DNA of 9,849 nt from NCBI GenBank assembly GCA_030673005.1, contig DAOVFI010000063.1, forward strand, positions 1-9,849, in the 5' to 3' direction. Numbering within the stretch: the first letter of the stretch is position 1; each line of letters starts with the position of its first letter. Of the stretch, positions 1 through 7,081 are shown piece by piece. Made by a program: the position numbers and the translations under genes. The notes under the pieces are model-generated. The model had not been told where the DNA came from. It did no database searches and was given only the letters and a program-made list of their open reading frames with translations. Source of the DNA: Planctomycetales bacterium (GTDB lineage: Bacteria; Planctomycetota; Phycisphaerae; SM23-33).

Positions 1-1134
1 TTCGTCGTGGAAATACAAACGGCCGTCAATGCCTTTGTCGGCACCCTTCTTCTGCTCTACGGGCCTGGCGCTCACCAACCCCAGCGCCCACCATTGGAAC
101 TGATACGGATCATCGCTCGCCAGTGTATCAGCGTCAGGCACCGAAACCGGCTCACCTATAACCTGGTACATCACAGGCGGATGAACTTGCCCGTTCTCGA
201 TGACCTTCTCGCCGAAAGCGCTCTGCAACCGGTGCTTCATCAGAGTAATTGCCAAGTGGGTAATGTCTATACCAATCCAGCGACGATTTAGTCGTTGAGC
301 CACTGCAACGGTAGTGCCGCACCCACAGAAGGGGTCAAGTACAACATCTCCTTCTTCGCTGCCGGCCTGGATTATGACTTCGAGAAGAGCCTCGGGCTTC
401 TGTGTAGGATAACCGAGACGTTCCTTCGCCATTGGGTTCATCTGTTGAATAAACAGCACATCGTTTGGATTTTTCATGCTGTCGTCTATTGCAATTCTCG
501 CTCCTTTAGGGTTCTGTGCACGTTTCATCGCCTTCTCAGTGCGAGGAATGGATATTCGGTCTCCGTGAAACTGCCACTTATCGGACTTCGTGTACCAAAA
601 AATCGTGTCGTGCTTACGACTGAAGCGTCTTTTGGACGCTCCGCCCGTCTGGTAGTGCCAGATTACCTCATTTTGAAACTTATCCGCCCCAAACACCGCG
701 TCCATCAGCATCTTCAGATAATGGCTTGCCGTCGGGTCGCAGTGCAGATAGATACTACCGGTTGCCTTTAGAACCCGCTTTAATTCCACCAGTCGCGGCG
801 CCATCATCGCCAGGTATGCCATCATGTCGCTGGGACCGAGAAACGTCCGGAAGACCTGCATTGCCATCGAGACCCGCCCGCCCGCCTCTATGATCTCCTG
901 GCATGCCTGGGCGGATTCGAGATTCCATTCCCAGGTATCCTCGAAGGCCTTGATTTGGGCTTTGGAGCGCGAACCGTTCTGCTCGGCGAAAAGAACATTG
1001 TAATCCTGGTTGGACTTGAAGGGCGGGTCCAGATAGATCAGATCGACGGATTCGTCCTTGATATATCTCTTCAGTATATCAAGGTTGTCGCCGTAGTAGA
1101 GGAGATTTTCGGGTTGCTTCTTTGCTCCACCCAT
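1..1134 (-). CDS. Class beta DNA methyltransferase fused to a nuclease-like domain (3' part outside window)
   Basis: This is a site-specific DNA methyltransferase that would transfer a methyl group from S-adenosylmethionine to an exocyclic amino group of adenine or cytosine. The 378 residues present are uninterrupted and still open at the window edge. In order I see YGDNLDIL (14-21), the catalytic motif IV as DPPF (36-39), NEVIW (155-159), TQKPEALLE (244-252, motif X) and the AdoMet-binding DPFCGCGTT (267-275). Motif IV before the AdoMet motif defines the class beta order. Past residue 340 a second domain begins, with QFQWWALGLV (345-354) and GADKGIDG (364-371), which resembles the start of Mrr-like PD-(D/E)XK nucleases. 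The rest of that domain, including the expected (Q/S)-V-K motif, is outside the window. The ATG at 1134 has an AGAGGAA ribosome site about 9 nt upstream. It lies 120 bp downstream of smc on the same strand. Methyltransferase activity is a strong call; the nuclease part is inferred from its first ~40 residues. The target sequence is unknown. Confidence 0.92.
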   Translation of the reverse strand, partial: MGGAKKQPENLLYYGDNLDILKRYIKDESVDLIYLDPPFKSNQDYNVLFAEQNGSRSKAQIKAFEDTWEWNLESAQACQEIIEAGGRVSMAMQVFRTFLGPSDMMAYLAMMAPRLVELKRVLKATGSIYLHCDPTASHYLKMLMDAVFGADKFQNEVIWHYQTGGASKRRFSRKHDTIFWYTKSDKWQFHGDRISIPRTEKAMKRAQNPKGARIAIDDSMKNPNDVLFIQQMNPMAKERLGYPTQKPEALLEVIIQAGSEEGDVVLDPFCGCGTTVAVAQRLNRRWIGIDITHLAITLMKHRLQSAFGEKVIENGQVHPPVMYQVIGEPVSVPDADTLASDDPYQFQWWALGLVSARPVEQKKGADKGIDGRLYFHDE

Positions 1135-1254
1135 TGATTACGTTCCTCTTTCACATACCAACCATACCGACGATTCCATTCTCCACGGATGCCGGACATT
1201 CGCAAGCAGAAATCCGCTCGCAGCGAGAACCTGTGTTACCAGAGTCCCGTCGAA

Positions 1255-4200
1255 TTACGCTCCGACGGGTTCGGCTTGTGCTGACAGGCGGGGCTTTTTG
1301 TCTTTTTCGGCCTGCTCGACCATTTTTGTGGCGTCTTCGAATCGGACGGAGATGGGTTTCGAGACGCCCGGCTGCTGCATCGTCAGGCCGTAGATCTGGT
1401 CGGCCATTGCGATTGTACGCTTGGCGTGCGTGATGATGACGAACTGGCTGGTGCCGAGGAACTCGCGGACGAGTTGGACGAACCGGTCGGTGTTCTGCTC
1501 GTCCAGCGCCGCATCGACTTCATCGAGCAGACAGAACGGGCCGGGACGGGCCTTGAAGAAACTGAACAGCAGCGCCAGGGCCGTCATCGTCTTTTCCCCA
1601 CCGGAAAGCAGCGTAATGGAACGCAGTTCCTTTCCCGGCGGGCGGGCGACGATGTCGATGCCGCTTTCCAGGACGTTCTCCGGGTCGCTCAGCAGTATAT
1701 CGGCCTTTCCACCGCCGAAGAGTTTGCGGAAGAGTTCGTTGAAATGTGCCCGGACGGCCCGGAACGATTCCTCGAACCGCTTGCGGCTTTCGGTGTTGAT
1801 TCGCTTTATCAGGTTCGCCAGCTGCCGCTGGGAGGATTGGATGTCTTCGGTCTGCTCGGAGAGGAATTTCTCGCGTTTCTGCAACTGGTCCTGCTCGGCG
1901 ATGGCGTCGAGGTTGACGTTTCCCAGCCGGTCGATCTTCCCGCGCAGTTCGGAGATTTCGGTTTTGACCGCCTCCCAGTCGCGCTGTTCGTCGTGGGTGT
2001 ATTCGCCGTAAGCGGCCGGCAGGTCGATGCTCAACTCGTCGGCCGTCCGCGAGATAAGGTCCTCGACGCGAACCTCGACCTCGCCCAGCCGGACGCGAAG
2101 GTCGGCGGCGAGGCCGGTAAGTTCCTCGTGCTTCCTGCGGTCGTCGGTGAGTTGCTTTCTAATTTCGCCGAGGCGTTCTTCAAGCGAGTTGAATGATTCG
2201 GTCGTCTCATCGACCTCGCTGTTCAGTTTTGCCCTTTCGGTTACGAGTGATTCGATGTTTCGCCTGGCCTCGGCGGCGCCGTCCCGGGCCTCGGTGCGGC
2301 GGACGCCGGTCTGGGCGATCTGTTTGCGAAGGTCGTCCAGTTCACGCGATACTGCTTCACACTGTTCGGCAAGTCGATCGGCAGTCTCTGCCTCGGCGGA
2401 TCGCTTCTGCTCGGCGGAGGCAAGGGCGACCTGTGCGGCGGTAACCTCAGCCGAAAGTGCATCCTGACGCCGAACGGCTGCGGCGAGGGCTTCATTAAGC
2501 CGGACAACCTCCGACTCCCGCCGGCTGCGATCCGCCTCAAGTTCGGCGGCGCCGTCCTTGCTCTGACGCTCCTTTGCCGCCGCCGAAGCGATCTCGTCGG
2601 CCAACCGGCGCACCTCCTGTGCCACCAGCGGGGCCTCGGTCTGAAGTTCGCCCACCTGCTCGTCCAGATGCTCCAGAAGCCCCCGGCAGGCGACCCGTTC
2701 GGTGTTGGCTTCATAAACGGCGGTCCGCAGTGAATGGACGACCTCGTCCAGATGCTTCCGCTCGGAGTGGACCTTATCGACCCGTCGCGTCAGTTCGTCG
2801 ATGCGCGCCTGGTTTTCGCGCAGTTTCCGGTCAAGTTCAGCCAGTTCGCTCTTCCGCCAGATAGGCCCGTGTGTTGTTCGGCTTTTTTCGACCCGAAGTC
2901 CCTGACCGTCCTTTTCTTCTACCGGACCTGAGGCCAGGCGGACGCGACCGTCGGACTCCAGGACCTCCCCGTCGGTCGTTACAAACCGCCAGCCGGTCTC
3001 TAACCGACCGGCAAGGTCGAAGGCATGCCAGAGCGTCCGGACCACCAGCGTCCTGCCCAGCAGTCTCGACAGAAGCGGCCTGACGCGGTCGTCGTCGCAG
3101 CGAATCCAGTCGGTCGCCAGTGCGATGATGCCGTCAGGCGGGGCGGGGACTTCCCGCTCCGTCGGTAAAGACATCCGGTCCAGGCAGACAAACTCGATCC
3201 CGCCGGCGTCGCCGGCGACCTGTCTGATCTGTCGCGCCGATTCGGCGACATATCTGCCGCCGTCGGCAACGAGCCATTGTTGCGCCCCTGCAAGCGCTGC
3301 TTCAATCACACCGGCATGGGCGACGTCGGTCTCGACGAAATCGCTCAGCATCCCCAGCACGAAGGGCCTGCCCTGAGCCTTGTCGAAGGGCGCCTTTCCT
3401 TCAGCCACCGCCGCCAGGACCCTGCGGACTCCCTCCCCGACGCCTTCGCGGCGCCTCTGCATCTCCTCCAGCACATTCCGGCGGGAAAGCAGACCGCTGC
3501 GATCCTGCCGGGCGCCGGACAGCTCAGTCTGAAGACGCTCTTCGTCGTCGGTCATGGTTTGTATATTCTGCTGTGTCCGATCGAGCCTGGACTGCGAATC
3601 AGCCAAAACGGTCTCGACCTCGTCGAGTTTCACCTGACCGGCGGATCGACGGGCGAGGATATCTTCCAGGGACTTCGCTATTTCCTCGGTCCTTCCGGCC
3701 AGGCGCTGACGCCGTGCATGAAGGTTTTCCCGATGGAGGTTGTAGGTGTTGATCTCGTTGTGCAACTGTGCGGTGCGGCGAAGCAGTTCGATAGTTCCGT
3801 TCTTTTCATCTTCCAGTTGCGACCGGAGTTTGCCGACGGTTTCCCGCCCGTCGGCGCAGGCGCTTCCGGCAGAGGCGTCCCGCCGGACAAGTTCGGCAAG
3901 TTCGGCCGTAACGGCGTCCAGTCGTTCGCGGGCGGCGTCGGCTTCCTGCCTGCCGTCAACAACCTTCGCTTCCAGTTGCTCGCAGCGCGACATATCGGTC
4001 GCAAGCGCGTCGGACAGTTCAGCCGCCCTGGCCGAGAGCATCTCGGCGCGCTGGCGCGAAGCGGCAATCTGCGCCGCCAGTTCGGAAATCCGCCCCTCCA
4101 GATCGTGGGCCTTCCTCTGAAGGTCCGCCATTTCCGTTTCGGTGGTCGTCTCGGACGCCTCAAGCCGGCCGATATGAGCGGTCAGATTCGCCAGCGAGTC

Positions 4201-4977
4201 GGTCAGGTTATCGGACTGCTGCTGAAGATCCCGCCGCCGCCCGCTGAGGCGATGATACTGCGCAAGGGAAAAAAGGCTCCGCAGTTCGGCGAGGCGCTCG
4301 CTGTATTTCTGGTAATTGCGCGCCTTTGACGCCTGGTACTTGATGCTCCGGAGTCGTTTTCGGACTTCCGAAAGAATATCGGTCAGGCGGAGAAGGTTCT
4401 GCTCGACCCGTTCGAGTCGCCGGACGGCTTCGGCCTTTCGGGCCTTGTATCGGCTGATGCCCGCCGCTTCGTCGAATACCGCCCTTCTATCAACGGAAGA
4501 GGCCTGCAAAAACGCCTCCACCCTGCCCTGCTCGATCAGGCTGTATCCGCCGACGCCGGTGTCCATGAACATCTCGCGGATGTCTTTGAGGCGGACGATT
4601 TTTTTATTGAGCAGATATTCGCTTTCCCCGCTGCGGTAAAGCCGGCGGGCAACGGTAACGGTGTGGTTCTCGCCGGCGTCGGGCGCGTCGCCGGCGCTGG
4701 CGGCCGCAAGGGACGAAGCGCCGGCGAAAGTTAGGATTACTTCGGCAAATCCCGCCGAGCGGCGCTGGGCGGTTCCGCTGAAGATTACGTCCGCCATCCC
4801 GCCGCCGCGGAGACTCTTGGCCGACTGCTCGCCGAGAACCCACTTGAACGCATCGACCAGGTTGCTCTTGCCGCAGCCGTTGGGACCGACCACGCATGTA
4901 ACGCCGTCGTGAAAATCAAAGGTTGTCTTGTCGGGGAAACTTTTAAATCCCGCTAACGTGAGTGCCTCTAACTTCAT
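1255..4977 (-). CDS. smc: Chromosome partition protein SMC (condensin ATPase)
   Basis: Structural maintenance of chromosomes ATPase, which forms dimeric rings with ScpA/ScpB that organise and segregate the nucleoid. At 1240 residues it is slightly longer than the roughly 1190 usual for bacterial SMC. The N-terminal head carries Walker A GPNGCGKS (31-38) and the characteristic FKWVLGEQSAKSLRGG stretch after it. Long Glu/Arg/Gln/Ala-rich coiled-coil arms run from about 170 to 500 and from about 680 to 1050, on either side of a hinge around 505-670. The C-terminal head has the ABC signature LLSGGEK (1123-1129), Walker B FCLLDE (1148-1153) and the D-loop ALD (1157-1159), then VIITHAKRT. All catalytic motifs are intact. 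The hinge holds an unusual in-frame insertion at 528-539 (separate entry). The N-terminal head also has an Ala/Gly-rich loop longer than in Bacillus SMC, encoded by GCCGGCG-rich DNA near 4676-4732. The ATG at 4977 is preceded by GGAAGGA about 8 nt upstream. It starts 51 bp after the FlgI-like gene, so co-transcription is likely. Confidence 0.97.
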   Translation of the reverse strand: MKLEALTLAGFKSFPDKTTFDFHDGVTCVVGPNGCGKSNLVDAFKWVLGEQSAKSLRGGGMADVIFSGTAQRRSAGFAEVILTFAGASSLAAASAGDAPDAGENHTVTVARRLYRSGESEYLLNKKIVRLKDIREMFMDTGVGGYSLIEQGRVEAFLQASSVDRRAVFDEAAGISRYKARKAEAVRRLERVEQNLLRLTDILSEVRKRLRSIKYQASKARNYQKYSERLAELRSLFSLAQYHRLSGRRRDLQQQSDNLTDSLANLTAHIGRLEASETTTETEMADLQRKAHDLEGRISELAAQIAASRQRAEMLSARAAELSDALATDMSRCEQLEAKVVDGRQEADAARERLDAVTAELAELVRRDASAGSACADGRETVGKLRSQLEDEKNGTIELLRRTAQLHNEINTYNLHRENLHARRQRLAGRTEEIAKSLEDILARRSAGQVKLDEVETVLADSQSRLDRTQQNIQTMTDDEERLQTELSGARQDRSGLLSRRNVLEEMQRRREGVGEGVRRVLAAVAEGKAPFDKAQGRPFVLGMLSDFVETDVAHAGVIEAALAGAQQWLVADGGRYVAESARQIRQVAGDAGGIEFVCLDRMSLPTEREVPAPPDGIIALATDWIRCDDDRVRPLLSRLLGRTLVVRTLWHAFDLAGRLETGWRFVTTDGEVLESDGRVRLASGPVEEKDGQGLRVEKSRTTHGPIWRKSELAELDRKLRENQARIDELTRRVDKVHSERKHLDEVVHSLRTAVYEANTERVACRGLLEHLDEQVGELQTEAPLVAQEVRRLADEIASAAAKERQSKDGAAELEADRSRRESEVVRLNEALAAAVRRQDALSAEVTAAQVALASAEQKRSAEAETADRLAEQCEAVSRELDDLRKQIAQTGVRRTEARDGAAEARRNIESLVTERAKLNSEVDETTESFNSLEERLGEIRKQLTDDRRKHEELTGLAADLRVRLGEVEVRVEDLISRTADELSIDLPAAYGEYTHDEQRDWEAVKTEISELRGKIDRLGNVNLDAIAEQDQLQKREKFLSEQTEDIQSSQRQLANLIKRINTESRKRFEESFRAVRAHFNELFRKLFGGGKADILLSDPENVLESGIDIVARPPGKELRSITLLSGGEKTMTALALLFSFFKARPGPFCLLDEVDAALDEQNTDRFVQLVREFLGTSQFVIITHAKRTIAMADQIYGLTMQQPGVSKPISVRFEDATKMVEQAEKDKKPRLSAQAEPVGA
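3361..3396 (-). repeat. Short dispersed-type repeat inserted in frame in the smc hinge
   Basis: Thirty-six bases encode K-A-PFDKAQGRPF (residues 528-539) between the normal hinge segments AVAEG and VLGMLSDF, which in other SMCs are separated by only a few residues. The segment carries a 7-bp direct repeat GAAGGGC (3361-3367 and 3385-3391, plus strand), 24 bp apart, giving the protein repeat PF...PF. From memory, peptides of the form FDKAQGRPF and the DNA core CCTTCGACAAGGCTCAGG turn up scattered in unrelated genes of many environmental bacterial genomes, consistent with a small mobile or dispersed repeat. That link is recalled knowledge and has not been searched. What is directly visible is the extra, low-complexity, in-frame segment in an otherwise conserved domain. 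Confidence 0.6.
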
Positions 4978-4985
4978 TTGCAGTA

Positions 4986-4992
4986 TCCTTCC
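4986..4992 (-). promoter_or_regulatory. Ribosome binding site of smc
   Basis: GGAAGGA on the minus strand, about 8 nt before the ATG at 4977. It supports that start, which also places the conserved N-terminal beta strand (MKLEALTLAGFKSF) at the expected position for SMC proteins. Confidence 0.7.
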
Positions 4993-5028
4993 ATGGTGTT
5001 CAAGCCGGCCCGGACCCTTCCGTGGGCG

Positions 5029-6753
5029 TTATTTTTCCTCCGGCATGTCGGGTCGGCCGGAAACGGAAACCGTACTATAGATATCTCCGGCAGCGTCTCT
5101 GTGCTGAAGGACGAACTTTGCGGAGATATGCCCGCCGTTGCAAAGCCCGTGAAGCACGCCGACGATCTGTGAATATTTCAATCCCAGCCCCCGGATATTC
5201 CCTTCGGGATCACGGGTCGAGCGCAGACCCATAATCTTTACCAGTTCATCCAACCTCGGCGCGACATAAAATATATCGCTTCTTTTGTCAGAGCCGTCAG
5301 GGGTTGGAACTTTGCGGTAGATCAGGATTCGCTTGTCGGTCCGCGACGCATTCACCGTAACCAGCTCATCTTTGGGGCAGTAGAACAGCGGGCGGTTCAG
5401 AGGGATATTCGACCCGAACAGAACGATCTTGGGCCGGCCTGTCAGCGTTACATAGATTGCATAGTCGCCTTCCGTATCGACTACGTCCATAACGAAGCGT
5501 CCGGAGATGTCCTGCCGGCGGATAACACTCCGCGATCCGTGTTTTAACAGGGCCTCGTATGCGGCGATCCGCAGGAGTGCATTGGAGTCGGAAAGCATTC
5601 GCTTGAGTGTCGGGAGGACGGTTAGAAATTTGCGCGCCCGTCCCAGTTCGCCGACAGCCGCTATCTGGAAGGTGGAATTGGCCTGCCTGGCGATGTGAAT
5701 CATCGGGTCAACCGCCATCGGGTCCTCCAGTCTCAAGCCCGTCCGGGTTGAGTAGAACGCCGCCGCCGGATTATCCGAGGTGTACAATTTGCGCAGGATC
5801 GACAACACCTGCCTGCCCATCGCTTCCCACACCAGTGCGATGTCCTCATACCGGGCCTCCGGCAGCAGAATCGCCCCTGCAAGTTCTCTTGCGTACCGTT
5901 CATCCCCTCCGGCCCGTCCTGAAAGGTGAACGTGCATTACAAGTTGAAGAAAATGGAGGTAATCACGGCGCCTGGAACGGGGAATATGCAGTTCGATGAT
6001 CGAGGGTGTCTTGGCGACGGCGACCCGCCCGCCAAAACGCTCGTTCAACCGGCGCTGGATCAGACGCGATCTTCGATAATCGGGACGGTGAAGTTCCAAT
6101 CGTATCGGTCTGGACAGAGTTACCTTGCCCCCGTTGGGAATTCGCCCTTCGCGGAATCTGGCCTGGTCTTTTACATTCGAAGGATCGAGAAACGGGTTGA
6201 CGAATAAGTCCCCATTCCCGACGGACCAGGCCTTGGTCTTGGCCCTCCTGCTTAAGGGCGTGGACATATACAGATGCATCTCGGTACTCATTAACCTTCC
6301 GCCGGCAAGACTGAGCGTCTGCGTACGTGGCAGGGCCTTGACATAAATATCGAAAAGCGTTCCCGCCGGAGCAGCAGGGGGAATCTGCCCGCTGACGACC
6401 ACAACGGCTGTGTCTTTATCTCTCAATATCCGCCCGGGCGGGAGCAACCGCAGACCGGCATTGGGTGAACCTATCTTGTACTTGCCCATCTGGCGAATAA
6501 GATATTCACGCAGGTGCGTGGGCACTTCGAGCGAACCGGCGTCGCCCAGCCCGACCACTACGCCGTATCCGGTAACCGGCATGGGCTGCCCCCCGACCAG
6601 GTCGGCGTACTGACCTATAGTCCCGATAATGCCGGGCGGAACGATAACCTTCGCCGACTGAACGGCCGGCTGGAACTGCTTGCCTTTACACCCCGGTAGC
6701 AAAACAGACGTACAGGCAAGTATGACAATCGCGTATATTCCCTTTGTGTGCAT
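5029..6753 (-). CDS. FlgI-like (flagellar P-ring related) lipoprotein with HEAT-like stretch
   Basis: Predicted outer-envelope lipoprotein of 574 residues. The N-terminus has a hydrophobic signal and a lipobox LPGC with the acylated cysteine at residue 22. Residues about 40-245 resemble FlgI, the periplasmic P-ring subunit of the flagellar basal body: GYGVVVGLGDAGS (62-74), SGQIPPAAPAGTLFDIYVKA (121-140), TLSLAGGRLMSTEM (146-159) and a segment like the FlgI beta/alpha core around 208-241. Residues about 365-408 look like one or two HEAT-type helical hairpins. The last 150 residues, probably mostly beta strands, I do not recognise. True FlgI is about 350-370 residues, has a cleaved non-lipid signal and sits beside flgH and flgJ. 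None of these holds here, so I do not assign flgI. The ATG at 6753 has AGGA about 8 nt upstream, and a leader of about 124 nt separates it from a candidate promoter. It is probably the first gene of an operon with smc. The role is unknown; an envelope ring or scaffold is one possibility. Confidence 0.8.
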   Translation of the reverse strand: MHTKGIYAIVILACTSVLLPGCKGKQFQPAVQSAKVIVPPGIIGTIGQYADLVGGQPMPVTGYGVVVGLGDAGSLEVPTHLREYLIRQMGKYKIGSPNAGLRLLPPGRILRDKDTAVVVVSGQIPPAAPAGTLFDIYVKALPRTQTLSLAGGRLMSTEMHLYMSTPLSRRAKTKAWSVGNGDLFVNPFLDPSNVKDQARFREGRIPNGGKVTLSRPIRLELHRPDYRRSRLIQRRLNERFGGRVAVAKTPSIIELHIPRSRRRDYLHFLQLVMHVHLSGRAGGDERYARELAGAILLPEARYEDIALVWEAMGRQVLSILRKLYTSDNPAAAFYSTRTGLRLEDPMAVDPMIHIARQANSTFQIAAVGELGRARKFLTVLPTLKRMLSDSNALLRIAAYEALLKHGSRSVIRRQDISGRFVMDVVDTEGDYAIYVTLTGRPKIVLFGSNIPLNRPLFYCPKDELVTVNASRTDKRILIYRKVPTPDGSDKRSDIFYVAPRLDELVKIMGLRSTRDPEGNIRGLGLKYSQIVGVLHGLCNGGHISAKFVLQHRDAAGDIYSTVSVSGRPDMPEEK

Positions 6754-6819
6754 GTTCGTCCTGCCTTTTTCAACAACCCCGCCGTCCGCAAATAATTATC
6801 GGACCCTCCCCGGCGCACG

Positions 6820-6855
6820 CTTGAGAGAAGCCCAGACGCACTCATCCTTCTCAAG
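6820..6855 (-). other. Imperfect hairpin in the leader of the FlgI-like gene
   Basis: CTTGAG (6820-6825) pairs perfectly with CTCAAG (6850-6855). AAG (6828-6830) can extend it with CTT (6847-6849) across a 2-nt bulge, leaving a 16-nt loop. It would fall inside the untranslated leader of the minus-strand transcript if the promoter at 6884-6912 is used. No poly-T follows, so it is not an evident terminator. A regulatory role is speculative. Confidence 0.3.
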
Positions 6856-6879
6856 ACGCAACCGTCACGTCGGACAACA

Positions 6880-6891
6880 GATAAATTTATC
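6880..6891. promoter_or_regulatory. Perfect 12-bp palindrome over the minus-strand -10 box
   Basis: GATAAATTTATC is a perfect palindrome that completely covers the candidate minus-strand -10 hexamer. A position like this suits a dimeric repressor that blocks RNA polymerase. AT-rich palindromes also arise by chance in AT-rich intergenic DNA, so the operator reading is an inference. Confidence 0.3.
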
Positions 6892-6912
6892 CGTTTATTC
6901 CCTCAATGTCAA
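6884..6912 (-). promoter_or_regulatory. Candidate sigma-70 promoter for the FlgI-like/smc transcript
   Basis: On the minus strand a perfect TTGACA (-35; 6907-6912) is followed after exactly 17 bp by TAAATT (-10; 6884-6889, 4 of 6 matches to consensus). Transcription would start near 6877, giving a leader of about 124 nt before the ATG at 6753. This is the best promoter-like pair on this strand in the intergenic region. Spacing and the perfect -35 are in its favour; the -10 is only fair. Confidence 0.5.
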
Positions 6913-6913
6913 T

Positions 6914-6926
6914 GCCCCGACGGGGC
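6914..6926. other. Small GC-rich hairpin in the divergent intergenic region
   Basis: GCCCC-GAC-GGGGC is a perfect 5-bp stem with a 3-nt loop. It stands 2 nt from the minus-strand -35 box and far upstream of the plus-strand promoter. No T-run follows on either strand in a way that would suggest a terminator. The rest of the 328-bp gap between the divergent genes (6754-7081) holds the two promoters and the leader hairpin listed here; I see no small gene in it. Confidence 0.3.
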
Positions 6927-7042
6927 TGAAAATACAATGAAATCCGCAGACTTTTTCTTTGACTTGATCGTAAAGACAACGTAAGCAGCATGGCTTGCGC
7001 CGGGAAATTTCAAACGCAAAGGGATGTCGGAGAGATTCCCGA

Positions 7043-7051
7043 TGGTATAAT
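7043..7051 (+). promoter_or_regulatory. Extended -10 promoter of the deacetylase-like/amidohydrolase unit
   Basis: TGGTATAAT combines a consensus -10 hexamer (TATAAT, 7046-7051) with the TG of an extended -10 element. No good -35 stands 17 bp upstream, which is typical of extended -10 promoters. The start of transcription would be near 7058, giving a leader of about 24 nt with the ribosome site in it. This also excludes any translation start upstream of 7082. Confidence 0.65.
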
Positions 7052-7069
7052 GCCGGATTGCACGGACAC

Positions 7070-7074
7070 AGGAG
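7070..7074 (+). promoter_or_regulatory. Ribosome binding site that fixes the start at 7082
   Basis: AGGAG lies 7 nt before the ATG at 7082. An in-frame ATG at 6995 would add 29 residues rich in Arg, with no ribosome site, and would lie upstream of the predicted transcription start. The 7082 start is therefore preferred. Confidence 0.8.
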
Positions 7075-7081
7075 AAATATA

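Noticed and set aside
295..771. Plus-strand open frame opposite the methyltransferase
   Set aside because: It lies antisense to conserved methyltransferase motifs and has no coding features of its own.
1217..1227. CTCGCAGCGAG stem between smc and the methyltransferase as a possible terminator
   Set aside because: The stem is only 4-5 bp and is followed on the minus strand by at most three T residues, too weak to call a terminator.
1426..2196. Long open frame on the plus strand inside smc (256 codons)
   Set aside because: It is antisense to the conserved SMC C-terminal head and arm, has no ribosome site and shows no recognisable domain; long antisense frames are common in GC-rich coding DNA.
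3277..4329. 350-codon open frame on the plus strand opposite the smc hinge and arm
   Set aside because: The minus-strand SMC reading is certain here and the opposite frame has no family resemblance or start signal.
4676..4732. GCCGGCG-rich stretch coding for an Ala/Gly-rich loop in the SMC N-terminal head as a second inserted repeat
   Set aside because: Loop length varies among SMC proteins at this position and the repeats are short and irregular; it is only a low-complexity loop.
6959..6987. TTGACT with TAAGCA 17 bp later as a second plus-strand promoter
   Set aside because: The -10 match is poor and the extended -10 at 7043-7051 is far better placed.
6995..7081. Upstream in-frame ATG that would lengthen the deacetylase-like protein by 29 residues
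   Set aside because: No ribosome site precedes it, the extra residues are Arg-rich and unlike the protein, and the extended -10 promoter at 7043-7051 lies downstream of it.
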